Part shown: positions 34,283 through 43,976 of the stretch, piece by piece
Position numbering within the stretch: the first letter of the stretch is position 1
Layout: every line of letters begins with the position of its first letter
Assembly: GCF_900156575.1 (NCBI RefSeq)
Contig: NZ_FTNY01000008.1
Coordinates: 29,900-93,899, forward strand
Length of the DNA stretch: 64,000 nt
Direction: 5' to 3'
Origin: Chryseobacterium shigense
GTDB taxonomy: Bacteria; Bacteroidota; Bacteroidia; Flavobacteriales; Weeksellaceae
The notes under the pieces: generated by a model
What the model saw: the letters and a program-made list of their open reading frames with translations, nothing else
The model's database searches: none
Told to the model about the DNA's origin: nothing
Made by a program: the position numbers and the translations under genes

Positions 34283-35464
34283 TTATTTTATTTGTTTCAG
34301 TAATTCTTCTGCGAGTTGGGAATCTTTTCCTGTCTGTACTGCCATGTTTTTAGACATTTCAGCATAGTTTTGTGCCATTTCCTTGTTCCCGGTCATGAAA
34401 TAAAGCTTTGCAAGAATATAAGTGTTTTCCGGTGTTTCACCACGCATCACAGATTTTTCAGCCCATTCTGCGGCTTTCTTCAATGAAGAGGGGGTCTTGA
34501 TGTGGTCACTGAATACCCACGCCGCTCTAAGTAGCTCATTGGGTTCAAATGCATCGGAATTCTTGTAATACTCTAGTGCTGCTTTTTCAAATTCAGGAAA
34601 ATTGGCATTTTGCTCGTAGTAACTGAGTTTCGTTTGGTTTAGTTTAGATTGGGCGAGTTGTTTTCCGACTAACGGTTCTGCTGTTGTCATGAAATACTCC
34701 TCGTTGATTCTTTTATTTTTATCATCAATAGATTGTTCTACTATTTTTGATAATTTGAGCTGGTTATCAAATTCAGTATAAGTGGTTTCCGGTAAGTATT
34801 TGATAATTTCAGCCTTTCGTGAGGTGAATGTTTTGTAATTGATGTCTTCTGTAGACTTTACAAAGAATAAAAGAAGGCCGATCTCTTCTTTCGAAATTTC
34901 TTCTGTCTTCTTTTTGTTTTCAAAATACCTTTCAGAGGCTTTTTTAGCAAAATCGTAATCTGAAGAAGAGTTTAGTTTCATAATATTGATCAGGAATTCC
35001 GGATCTTTATCTCCCTTTGCAAAACGTTCTTTCAGAGAGCCCTTTTTATTACCTGGAGAATTGATATCCTGAGCCATGGTGACAAACATGCTTTCTTCCA
35101 TATATCCGGTGTTTTGAGAAACCAGTTCACCTTCACCGTTCAGAAAAAGATAAGTAGGATAGGAGCGTACACCGTATTTGGCTGCAATTTCCCGTCCTTC
35201 CCCTTTTTCCATATCAAATCTGGCATTCACGAAATTGGCATTGAAATAATCTCCGACAGATTTCTTCGTAAATACATTTTTTTCCATCATCTTGCACGGT
35301 CCACACCACGTAGTGTATGCATCGACGAAAACAAGTTTTTTTTCTTTTTTTGCCTTTGCGATAACGTCTTTGAATGGCAGTTCCTGAAATTGTATCGCTT
35401 CCTGAGCCAGTATCGCTACAGAACAGAAAACAAATACCCCGGAGATGATCTTCTTCATTTTCAA
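34283..35464 (-). CDS. Thioredoxin-like protein with helical C-terminal domain
   Basis: 393 residues. Signal peptide (cleavage near ILAQE, about residue 21; a second start two codons later is equally good), then a thioredoxin fold of the DUF255/thioredoxin_7 type (about 30-140) with active site WCGPC (about 53-57) and the cis-Pro in RSYPTYLF. The last ~250 residues are helical and include TPR-like pairs (ILAKLYFMTGNKEMAQNYAE). A periplasmic disulfide reductase or sensor is likely. First gene of an operon with an outer-membrane barrel and a small membrane protein. Confidence 0.83.
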   Translation of the reverse strand: MKMKKIISGVFVFCSVAILAQEAIQFQELPFKDVIAKAKKEKKLVFVDAYTTWCGPCKMMEKNVFTKKSVGDYFNANFVNARFDMEKGEGREIAAKYGVRSYPTYLFLNGEGELVSQNTGYMEESMFVTMAQDINSPGNKKGSLKERFAKGDKDPEFLINIMKLNSSSDYDFAKKASERYFENKKKTEEISKEEIGLLLFFVKSTEDINYKTFTSRKAEIIKYLPETTYTEFDNQLKLSKIVEQSIDDKNKRINEEYFMTTAEPLVGKQLAQSKLNQTKLSYYEQNANFPEFEKAALEYYKNSDAFEPNELLRAAWVFSDHIKTPSSLKKAAEWAEKSVMRGETPENTYILAKLYFMTGNKEMAQNYAEMSKNMAVQTGKDSQLAEELLKQIK

Positions 35465-35581
35465 ATTAGATTTGTAGGCGAAGATAGTTATTTTCCAAAA
35501 AACACACGACGAATTTGTGGGGTTACGCTCTATATTAACGAATTTTAAGATGCAGTATTGTAAAACTCTGCAATATGAAAT

Positions 35582-35609
35582 AAAAAAACCGCCTTTACTA
35601 AGGCGGTTT
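35582..35609 (-). terminator. Terminator directly behind the tRNA-Phe-like remnant
   Basis: AAACCGCCTT (35586-35595) pairs with AAGGCGGTTT (35600-35609), with an A7 run that is a U-tract on the minus strand. The same layout (stem-loop just beyond the tRNA 3' end) is found behind both intact tRNA-Phe genes. Confidence 0.65.
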
Positions 35610-35660
35610 GTGGTTTCTCCAGAAGCAACCTTCGTGTATTTGTGTGGAGCTACATGGATT
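35610..35660 (-). pseudogene. tRNA-Phe remnant / possible integration (att) site
   Basis: GTGGTTTCTCCAG (35610-35622) is identical to the 3' end of the two tRNA-Phe genes including the discriminator and one flanking base, followed by degraded T-arm sequence (AAGCAACC for GAATCGAACC) and, 30 bp on, ACATGGATT, which is part of the tRNA-Phe anticodon stem/loop region. No functional tRNA can form. A terminator sits immediately behind it as for a real tRNA. It is either a decayed tRNA copy or the far att site of an island inserted at tRNA-Phe. Confidence 0.45.
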
Positions 35661-35968
35661 AGTGTGGAGTATGTATAAGTTAATTAAAAAATTTTTGTAA
35701 TTGTATGGAGTAGAATAGATGTAGATGGGATTGAGCATCGTTTGAAATAAAGTTGATTTTTTTAATATTCTCCAATTGATTTTTATTAGTGGAAGTCTGA
35801 TATTGATTTCAATTTTAAAATTAGAGAACATAGTTTTTTGAATGTTGTACTTTGTGTTTTGCTTCAAAGAAGATTAAAGTTATAGACTATCTGTTACTCA
35901 ATAAAAACTACAAACTTCTGTTGTTTTTATAAAGAATTAGCACGGACTTTACTTTATTAAATATCGAT

Positions 35969-36495
35969 ATGACAGAGGTAAGCAATGGTTAAGATAATTT
36001 CAAAATCTACGTAGGGACATACAAAAAATTCAACACAGGATTATTATTCGGGAAATGGTTCAAACTATCAGATTATTTGTATTATCCGGAACTATTAACA
36101 GCAATGAAACAGCTTCATCAGGATGAAATAGAACCGAAATTTATGTTTCTTAATTGGGAATCTCCCGATCTGCTTATAAAGCTTAATCTTATTAGTAAAC
36201 ATTATCTTTCAGAGGATATTATGACATAAATGATGCTGGGCTGGATGTGAAAATACTGGAAGCTTTTTCTGAATGTTCTGAAGAAAATGATATTTGGGAA
36301 ATTATTAGAAAAACGGATGACTGCTACTATGGAAAGTTTGATAGTGCCAAAGAATTTACACAATATCTTTCGTTGGTACTGGAAGGCAGTACCGGAAATT
36401 TGCTCATTAGGTATAAGATAAGCAACGGAATTATTTCAGGAAAGATTAAGGTTTTTGTTGAATTACATCCAATTATAAAAAAAATCTTCACTTGA
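35969..36495 (+). pseudogene. ardA: Antirestriction protein ArdA, broken gene
   Basis: Reading from ATG 35969 gives an in-frame TAA at 35990-35992, then a clear ArdA N-terminal domain: KIYVGTYKKFNTG, GKWFKLSDY, LHQDEIEPKFMF, NWESPDLL. Near 36218-36220 a one-base deletion in a T run ends the frame; restoring it continues with YDINDAGLDVKILEAFSE and DDCYYGKFDSAKEFTQYL. ArdA mimics B-form DNA and inhibits type I restriction enzymes, and is normally carried by plasmids and conjugative elements. The C-terminal ~20 residues do not look like ArdA, so the 3' end is also altered. A relic of a mobile element. Confidence 0.7.
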
Positions 36496-36611
36496 TTTTT
36501 CTTCTTTGGGTGTTTGATATTGACTTTTGTTTGAAAATCGGAAATATTGGTTTTTAGATGGAGAATCTCTCAGTTTTCTAATTTGATGTTTGTATTTTGA
36601 ATGTATAAATG

Positions 36612-36642
36612 AAAAGAGTAGCCACAAGAACTACTCTTTTTT
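36612..36642. terminator. Stem-loop terminator, RHS operon side
   Basis: AAAAGAGTAG (36612-36621) pairs perfectly with CTACTCTTTT (36631-36640), flanked by T on both readings. Ends the minus-strand toxin operon and can also stop plus-strand transcription. Confidence 0.7.
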
Positions 36643-36714
36643 CTTAATTTAGGACTATAAGGAGCATGAAAATAAACTTTTTGTATTAAAAAAGTATCAA
36701 TTCCACGCTTCTTA

Positions 36715-37254
36715 TCAAGGTTTTAATGGAACTCTTACTCTTATCTGATCTTCAAAAACTTTATAACCTTGTTTTTCTAAATTTTTAAGATAATCCGTAC
36801 AACCTAATAATGTAGCAGTATACTCATTATGCTTAGATTCAATATCTAAATAGTAACTTTTGTTAGGTTTGATATGGTAAAAAAATTCAATATTTAAAAT
36901 ATCTAATTCTACAATTAAAGAATCTTTCTTTTTTAATAGTAAAAAATCTTCTTTACAATCTTCTAAATCTCTCGAATAATAACCTTTAGGAATCATCTTT
37001 TCTGGACGACTGTATAATTCACTACATTCATATACATAAGTTTTACCCCGAAAACCTTGTGGATCTATAATATAATTATTATCTGTATGATTTACAATTT
37101 TGTATTTGTATACTTTATTTGCATCAAGATACCTTTCCATCGATACAGTTGAATCCATTAAGAAAATCTCAACATCTTTTCTTTTATTTACTTTTATTTG
37201 GGAAAAGTAAAATCCGAATATAAACATTCCAAAGAAGCAATAAAATCTTTTCAT
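36715..37254 (-). CDS. Secreted/periplasmic protein of unknown function, candidate immunity protein
   Basis: 179 residues with an N-terminal signal sequence (KRFYCFFGMFIFGFYFSQ, cleavage about residue 19). The mature part is predicted mainly beta (KYKIVNHTDNNYIIDP, KTYVYECSEL, NKSYYLDIESK) and has three cysteines. No family recognised. It starts 7 bp after the stop of the giant RHS gene and ends the operon. A small non-conserved gene directly behind an RHS toxin gene is where the immunity protein is usually found. The export signal would place it outside the cytoplasm, so the toxin would have to act there. Function is inferred from position only. Confidence 0.6.
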   Translation of the reverse strand: MKRFYCFFGMFIFGFYFSQIKVNKRKDVEIFLMDSTVSMERYLDANKVYKYKIVNHTDNNYIIDPQGFRGKTYVYECSELYSRPEKMIPKGYYSRDLEDCKEDFLLLKKKDSLIVELDILNIEFFYHIKPNKSYYLDIESKHNEYTATLLGCTDYLKNLEKQGYKVFEDQIRVRVPLKP

Positions 37255-37261
37255 TTTTTTA

Positions 37262-40200
37262 TTATTTTATGAGTAAAAAAGAGGGTACATATCCCATTTT
37301 AACTTTATTATTATAACCTTCCGCTTCCATAGTTCCAGTCCATTTGTATTGTTCAAAATACGCCCTATATTCCATAATGTGGGTAATATTTGGCAACTGC
37401 CAAAACGTATTATAAAATCCTGAAACATAATCGATAGAATGTCTCATTTCATGTATAAATGTAGAGGCAAGTCTATAATTGTTTTTTGAAAGAAGGCCCG
37501 GTGCTAAAATTACTTCTCCTTTAGAATTTGTAATTCCCCAAGCACTACCTCCTGTGCTAAGTTTTAAAGTTCCTCTTGTAGTGACTGACAACTTAGAGAC
37601 GTCTCCTTTTTCCCATTGGGCAATACTTTTTCCATCTGCAAATTCTACCCATTGGGCACTTTGATCCCAATATTCTTTAAAGATAGTTTTATATGTATCT
37701 AAAACTGCCTGTGTAGGTTTTGCAGATGGATCGACTCCATTATCCTTTAGAAATTTGGTGAGTTTTTCTTTATATTCAATAGAGGTAGAAACTTTATGCA
37801 TTGCATGATTAAACAAAGCTATAATTCCCCCAATTTTCACACCATCCCAGAAATTACCTCCTGTAAGGGCAGAACCTACACCACCGGAAAGCATTCCCAA
37901 TGCAACTTGTTCTGCACCGCTGTATGCATTTCCAACGGATTGTACATATCCAAACGATACAGCACTTGCTAAAAATGCGCTGGCAGCAGCAGTAAAAAAG
38001 TTACCTCCCTGCATAAAGCTGAGTGTTCCCTGTACTCCTGCATGGACGAGACTTTTTAAAGCCTCATTTCCTATACTTGCAGCAGCATTAGTAAAAACAT
38101 CCCCTATAACAGTTGTTATTCCCGCACTTATCAGACTCATTACAATGGTAGAGTATAAGTTTAGGATATTAAACTTAGATCCCGTAATCAAAATAGTAGC
38201 TGTGTAAGATACAACAGCAAAAACAAGTGCTTTCACAATAGGGATCGCTAAAAACTGCCAAAATTCTCCACTCGGATCATTAAACATCAATGGATTATTC
38301 AATACATACCCATACTTATTGTAGTTTTGGGTATTGTAAGGATCCTGAATATTTTCATCGGCATTTAATAATCTTCTTAATAACGGATCGTATAACCTTC
38401 CGTTCATGTGGATGATCCCAACTTCTGCAAAATACTCATGGCTTGTATATCCTCGATCTACTAATAACGAAGCGTTATCAATACTACTTTTATCAGTTAT
38501 AATTGCTCCGTTTCCTATCTGCAAGTGTGTAAAATTACCCCATGCATCAAAATGTCTTTGTTCTAGTTTGTTTCCTGCTTCATCGCTGATGGCTAAGATA
38601 CTTCCTATATAATCTTTATGTAAAAATTTGTAAGAACCGTTAGTCTCCGTAAAGTTCTTTAAATATACAATATTTGCTTCATAAGGATTTCCACCAATAT
38701 AGATAATATGCTTTTCCTTTCCTGTGGCGTTGTCTTTGATGACTTCATAGCTCCCATCTTCACTATAAAACTTGGTGAATTTCCCTTCGCCATCAATACT
38801 GAAGTTACCTCCGTAAGTTACTCGCTGTCTCATGCTTGTCAAGCCGTATTGGAAGGCTACATCACCTTTTTCACCGTCAATAAATACAGGATCGTTGTTT
38901 TCATTATAGGCAACGCTTTGGATCAGGTCATTGTTATAATTTTGTGTTCCAGCGGCATTCAGGGTCATTCCTGTTGGTTGGTAGATCTTGGCAGAATTCT
39001 CATACTTCATGGTTCCCACCTGATCGTTTTCTATGATCCTTCCTTTTATGTCATAAACGTTTCTGTTTACAGATGGTTTAATGCCTGTTATCGGATTTGT
39101 CCAGTTTACTAAACGGTTATTATCGTCGTAATCAAAAGATTCTACAATATTGAAATCTCCTCCCGTTGTTCTACTATTCAATTCATTTTTTATGGCGTTA
39201 AATGAATAGGAAAGTTGTAGAATAGATGGTTTTACGTCAGAAGAATGGTTTAGAGTGGTTAAAAAGCCATTGGTATCATAAACATTATTAACATTTGCAG
39301 CTCCCATTTTTGCTTTTAACACCTGACCTTTAGCATTGATTTCTTTCAGCTCCCACAGGCTCTTGTCTGTTACTTTATCTTTTATCTGATAAAGCTCTCC
39401 ATTCCATCCACTGTAGATATTTTCTATTTGAACTTTAGTTAAAACACCGGAAGAATAGAGTTGCTTTTCGTAAGAAATTACCCTTGCTTTATCATCATAA
39501 GTAATACCTTTCTGAATAAAGTATTTCCCGTTGCTGCTTTCTGAGGATGACAATACCCTTCCCTGTGAATCATACGATACATTTGAACTGTACGCTTTTC
39601 CTTTGGATGTTCCACTTTTTGAAATTACCCTTCCTTTATTATCATAAGTAAAAGAAATTGTTTTGTTGGTAGCCTGTCCTCCGTCTGTGGTTGAAATCTC
39701 ATTTTGAGTTATCAGCTGCCCCAGGTTATTATAAGTATATTCTTTGGTTCCTTTTGGACTGATGATCTTTTTTGGTTGCCCGAATCCGTCATATTCATAT
39801 TTGTACAATCCGTTGGAAGGATCATTAAATTCTGATTTCCTTCCCCAAGAATCGTATTTTGTGGTAATAATATTCTCAGTATATTGTGCTTTAATTTGTT
39901 CTCCGGCTGCATTATATGAGAACGTAATGGTTCCTCCTTTATCTGTTGAAGAAATTACATTGCCTAAGGCATCAGTAGTCTTGGAAGTGGTTCTTCCATA
40001 GCCGTTAAGCTCTTTGGCTGTTGTTATCAAGCCTGAAACGGTAGTCTCCATCTGCTTACCATTGAACCCAGTAGCAGTTGCCTTGGTGATAGGAAATACG
40101 GTATCGTCATATGCAATGGTATTCCATTGACTTGCACTTTGACCATCAAAATAAGGTTCAGATTCTTTGATTTTTCTTCCTAAAACATCATACTGAACTT

Positions 40201-43200
40201 CTTTAGAGATAAATTGCCCCTGTCCGAATGCTTTGGTAGAGGTTTTATAATCTTGACCTAATCTGTCGGTGTATTTTTTTGAAATATCTCCATCCGGATC
40301 GTATTGGGTTACGATAATATTTGATTGAGTATCTCTCTCGTACTGATATGTGACTGTTCCTCCCAAATTGGTTTTGGAAGTAAGAAGTTTACCCCATGCA
40401 TCATAGGTATTTGTAAGGATGTTTCCTAACGGGTCGGTTTGCTTTTTGATCTGTCCCCAGTCATTATATTCAATATTAGTTTCTAATCCTAAATTATCTG
40501 TCTTTTTCTCTACAAACCTCCCTTTAGACTCGTATATACTTGTTTCTGTCTGAGTTTTAGAATCTACGCTATTGCTGATTGCTTTTCCTGTGATATTACC
40601 GAAACCATCGTAATTGTACGTTTCTAGTAAATAGCCGGTATTATCCCTGTTCCATGTTTTTAAGGTTTTAAGGAGATTGTTTTCATAGGTAAACTCTTCT
40701 TTTGCCGATTTGGTATTTCCATAAGCCTGTACTGCATCCGTTTTAGATTGAGGACGACCTACAAAGTAATTTGCTCCAATCCCTGAGAAATTATGAATAT
40801 ACTCAAAATTAGAAATTGTTATTGCATAGCCATTATTAACATTTGATACACTTTGCTTTGGAAGATAATAATCCCCATAAGTGATAGAAGTGTTTGTTAA
40901 TGTACCATTAAGAAAATCCTTTGTTTTAGTACTTGTGGGAATAGTAGCTGTTACAACTTTTGATTTATCAGTATCGGCAATTATTCCTGTTACGATTTGT
41001 CCATTTAAAAACTTATCGGTTTGGTAGGTTGTAGCTTTAGAGCTTAGCAGCTGAGTATTATTCTCAGAAATATCAGAAGGAAATATTTTAGATTCGTCGT
41101 TGGTCGAGATATTCCATTCTTTTACCGGAACCCCGCTAAAAAGGGGATCTATCTCTGCTCCTGACCAAATTTTGGTATTTTCAAACCCATCAGCATACCA
41201 TGAGGAGCGGGCAGACTGATGATAACCCATCATTCCCTTTCCCTGCATATGTCCTGTCATTCCCCTGTATCGGAAATCCTGCTTTCTTCCTTCCTGTCTC
41301 AGCTGAGATACCGCATAGGACTGGTCTACTCTGTTTAAAGAAAAGTAAGGGTAATATTCTTTTTTAACTTTCTTATAAAAATTAGGATTAACAGGATTAT
41401 TCGGAATTACCTCTAAATAATCTGCTGATGTGGTTATACCTCCCTGAATAATAGATTGTACTTGTGATAACTTTCCAACCGAAGAGGGTGATTTAAGCTT
41501 GTGCATTCTTTCTTTCCAGAATAAAAATACATCATAATAATTATTATTTACTTTAACCTGTGAAGTGATCGGGGAAAATAACTTAAAATTGCCAACATCA
41601 AAGGTTACATAATTATATCCTCCATAAGTATAACTGGTAAAGAAATCAGGACTGCCATTTGTTGTAACTCCGTTAGCAGTATAAGCATCAATAGTATAAC
41701 CAAAGTATCGATTAAGTATAAGTCCGCTTCCATTTACTTGCCCCGCTTTGTTAAAAGGGAGAATGTGTACAATATCCGATTTCCCGTCTTTATTGATGTC
41801 TGACACCGAATACACATGCTGGTATATATTAAAAGTAGGGTAACTACTGTTTTGATAGTCATTAGGTTTTCTATACTTCAAAAAGTTTGTTTTTAAGAAA
41901 TTAGAAAAACCTTTTTCAGTTCCTATATAAAATCTCCAATTATCTTTTTCCTGTGTATCTGTAGTTGGGACGGTAAAGTCAAGGTTTCCATCACCGTTAA
42001 AGTCTCCGAATAATACTGGAGATTCCGGTGCTTTTGTTTCAGCTAAATTACTTGTGAATCTGATTTTTTTAAGATACTGATTAGTAGTCGTTTTTACAAA
42101 TTCAAATACAGTATAAGCTGTATTGGAAACATCAATAATATCTACTTTTCCATCACCATCAATATCTAAATATTGCTGTTTATAGTAGGAACTTTCATTG
42201 ATTCCCGAATCAACAATATAAGTAGATAAAGGATTCTTTGCATTTTTTAAGTCTACAATAAAATTCCCAATAATATCGGTACTGCAATCAAGTACAGTAC
42301 ATGGGGCGGGGCGGTTGACAGTACCATTTGAACTGATATTATTGCAGTTAGGATCCGGAACCCATTGGCACAGTTGCTGTTTCAAAGTCAAAAATACATC
42401 TGAAATACCATCTCCATTGATGTCACCCTCATTTAAAGATGGCTGTAGCATATGACAGCCTGCAGGTGGAGGATCATTACCCGTCAAACAGGTAGATTCA
42501 TCATATACCAATTTCTCAAATACTTTTACAAATGTATTATTCCTAAAAATATAACCTACTACTTTACCTCCTTCATATTGAACAATCCCGTTTCCATTAT
42601 GGATTTGCCCTTCTTCATCTAGCAGAGTGTTGATAACTTTAGCCTCAGCATTAAAGGTTTTGCCTGTGGAAATATCGGTATAGGTGTCATTTAATCCTCC
42701 AAGCTTAACAGTACCATTGTTCATTACGAAATCCAAATAGGAATCACCATTAAAGTCTCCTGACAATTTTACATTTTCAAAACTCTCAACATTATTATTT
42801 GAAAACTCTAAATTTGGCTGTGTTGGAACAGGATAGGTAAAAGCTACCGGATTAGCAGCGTTATTATCAGCATTGTATTCCGTTATTTTATCAACTACCT
42901 GATAATTCGTCCCGTTTTGCAGATAATCAATTGAATATCTTTTAAATTGGCTTCCGTTGGAGCCTACTTTAATTTCAGACAAAAGTTGAGTTTGTAAAAA
43001 ACGAGCTCCTCCTACATAAGAATCTTCGGCTAAGCTTCTGTTAATATAAGTAAAATCTATTTTGTTAAAATGAGGTTTACCCTGCGTTTCATTCCCTCCC
43101 CATTGAATGCTTGAAATCGTAGCGATATTTGAGAGACCTATCTGTAAATAATTATAAGTGATATAATTCCCTTTACTATCTTTCCATTTTACAATATTGT

Positions 43201-43966
43201 ATTCGATAGGAGTTCTGGCATTACTAAGCCCTGAAGTAGTTGCCCCATACCAAGCCTGTGAACCATCCTCAAAAGTTACTTCCCAGTATTCAGGACCTTT
43301 CCATATTTGTCCGGTGATTGATCCAATAGACTTTATCTTGATATTAGAGTATTTCTCTGTTACATATTCTGCTCCGTCCTTACCATATTCTCCTGATTTT
43401 AGAATCAGCCTTTGCCCGTTAAAGCTATAATAATCCGATTCATCTAAATGTGCACCTGTAGCTTCTCCATCTTTTTCTACGGTTCTTCCCGCTCTTGATA
43501 CAGCTGTTAGCCCGGATAAATTCCAGCCATAGCCGGAAATTCCATTGGACGAACCACTGGTATACACCAAATTAATCTGAGGAGCTACAGATTTAATTCC
43601 CGGTGGCAAAGCAACAGGTAAGATAAATTGTAACTGACCTGCTCCATTCACTTCTATATTTCCTTTGGTATCATGGAAGCTTTTTCCTACTGGAGCTGTT
43701 GTTCCTGATGGATTACTTGTTCCTGCACCTGAATCTATTGGTCCTCCTCCCGGATTTTCCGTAGCAGGACCAATCTTAGCCACAAAAGGATTTGAAGAGC
43801 TTGAAGAAGCATGAAATCCTTGTGCAAGAACCACAGATTGAGGGTCTTGCACTGTTCGTGTCGTACTTTCTGCTTGGTATAGGATGGTCTGTGAAAAGCC
43901 CAGTACCGAACACAAGGACAATATAAATGATGAAAATAATTTTATTTTCTTATCGTAAAACTTCAT
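37262..43966 (-). CDS. SpvB/FG-GAP/RHS-repeat protein with C-terminal HExxH metallopeptidase-like domain (candidate polymorphic toxin)
   Basis: 2234 residues. Signal peptide (about 1-26); SpvB-like region from about 100 (LPPGIKSVAPQINLVY, SGYGWNLSGL); at least five calcium-binding FG-GAP/VCBS repeats between about 395 and 780 (GDFNGDG, GDINGDG, DIDGDGKVD); YD/RHS repeats from about 1090 to 1790 (YDGFGN, YDNKGR and similar); RHS core ending NNPLMFNDPSG near 1900. Then a hydrophobic Gly/Ala-rich stretch (about 1905-2055) and a variable C-terminus whose HEMRH at 2172-2176 with nearby Glu2199/Glu2205 resembles a zinc metallopeptidase. In this class the core forms a cage around the C-terminal toxin. 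No T9SS domain is on this protein; the export route is unknown. Confidence 0.87.
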   Translation of the reverse strand: MKFYDKKIKLFSSFILSLCSVLGFSQTILYQAESTTRTVQDPQSVVLAQGFHASSSSSNPFVAKIGPATENPGGGPIDSGAGTSNPSGTTAPVGKSFHDTKGNIEVNGAGQLQFILPVALPPGIKSVAPQINLVYTSGSSNGISGYGWNLSGLTAVSRAGRTVEKDGEATGAHLDESDYYSFNGQRLILKSGEYGKDGAEYVTEKYSNIKIKSIGSITGQIWKGPEYWEVTFEDGSQAWYGATTSGLSNARTPIEYNIVKWKDSKGNYITYNYLQIGLSNIATISSIQWGGNETQGKPHFNKIDFTYINRSLAEDSYVGGARFLQTQLLSEIKVGSNGSQFKRYSIDYLQNGTNYQVVDKITEYNADNNAANPVAFTYPVPTQPNLEFSNNNVESFENVKLSGDFNGDSYLDFVMNNGTVKLGGLNDTYTDISTGKTFNAEAKVINTLLDEEGQIHNGNGIVQYEGGKVVGYIFRNNTFVKVFEKLVYDESTCLTGNDPPPAGCHMLQPSLNEGDINGDGISDVFLTLKQQLCQWVPDPNCNNISSNGTVNRPAPCTVLDCSTDIIGNFIVDLKNAKNPLSTYIVDSGINESSYYKQQYLDIDGDGKVDIIDVSNTAYTVFEFVKTTTNQYLKKIRFTSNLAETKAPESPVLFGDFNGDGNLDFTVPTTDTQEKDNWRFYIGTEKGFSNFLKTNFLKYRKPNDYQNSSYPTFNIYQHVYSVSDINKDGKSDIVHILPFNKAGQVNGSGLILNRYFGYTIDAYTANGVTTNGSPDFFTSYTYGGYNYVTFDVGNFKLFSPITSQVKVNNNYYDVFLFWKERMHKLKSPSSVGKLSQVQSIIQGGITTSADYLEVIPNNPVNPNFYKKVKKEYYPYFSLNRVDQSYAVSQLRQEGRKQDFRYRGMTGHMQGKGMMGYHQSARSSWYADGFENTKIWSGAEIDPLFSGVPVKEWNISTNDESKIFPSDISENNTQLLSSKATTYQTDKFLNGQIVTGIIADTDKSKVVTATIPTSTKTKDFLNGTLTNTSITYGDYYLPKQSVSNVNNGYAITISNFEYIHNFSGIGANYFVGRPQSKTDAVQAYGNTKSAKEEFTYENNLLKTLKTWNRDNTGYLLETYNYDGFGNITGKAISNSVDSKTQTETSIYESKGRFVEKKTDNLGLETNIEYNDWGQIKKQTDPLGNILTNTYDAWGKLLTSKTNLGGTVTYQYERDTQSNIIVTQYDPDGDISKKYTDRLGQDYKTSTKAFGQGQFISKEVQYDVLGRKIKESEPYFDGQSASQWNTIAYDDTVFPITKATATGFNGKQMETTVSGLITTAKELNGYGRTTSKTTDALGNVISSTDKGGTITFSYNAAGEQIKAQYTENIITTKYDSWGRKSEFNDPSNGLYKYEYDGFGQPKKIISPKGTKEYTYNNLGQLITQNEISTTDGGQATNKTISFTYDNKGRVISKSGTSKGKAYSSNVSYDSQGRVLSSSESSNGKYFIQKGITYDDKARVISYEKQLYSSGVLTKVQIENIYSGWNGELYQIKDKVTDKSLWELKEINAKGQVLKAKMGAANVNNVYDTNGFLTTLNHSSDVKPSILQLSYSFNAIKNELNSRTTGGDFNIVESFDYDDNNRLVNWTNPITGIKPSVNRNVYDIKGRIIENDQVGTMKYENSAKIYQPTGMTLNAAGTQNYNNDLIQSVAYNENNDPVFIDGEKGDVAFQYGLTSMRQRVTYGGNFSIDGEGKFTKFYSEDGSYEVIKDNATGKEKHIIYIGGNPYEANIVYLKNFTETNGSYKFLHKDYIGSILAISDEAGNKLEQRHFDAWGNFTHLQIGNGAIITDKSSIDNASLLVDRGYTSHEYFAEVGIIHMNGRLYDPLLRRLLNADENIQDPYNTQNYNKYGYVLNNPLMFNDPSGEFWQFLAIPIVKALVFAVVSYTATILITGSKFNILNLYSTIVMSLISAGITTVIGDVFTNAAASIGNEALKSLVHAGVQGTLSFMQGGNFFTAAASAFLASAVSFGYVQSVGNAYSGAEQVALGMLSGGVGSALTGGNFWDGVKIGGIIALFNHAMHKVSTSIEYKEKLTKFLKDNGVDPSAKPTQAVLDTYKTIFKEYWDQSAQWVEFADGKSIAQWEKGDVSKLSVTTRGTLKLSTGGSAWGITNSKGEVILAPGLLSKNNYRLASTFIHEMRHSIDYVSGFYNTFWQLPNITHIMEYRAYFEQYKWTGTMEAEGYNNKVKMGYVPSFLLIK

Positions 43967-43976
43967 GATTGTGTTT

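Noticed and set aside
35598..35867. 89-codon minus-strand open frame beside the tRNA remnant
   Set aside because: It reads through the terminator and tRNA-like sequence, has low-complexity I/N/K/Y content and no protein-like pattern.
36715..37254. Lipoprotein call for the putative immunity protein
   Set aside because: The signal ends in FYFSQ without a lipobox Cys at the right place; an ordinary signal peptide or anchor fits better.
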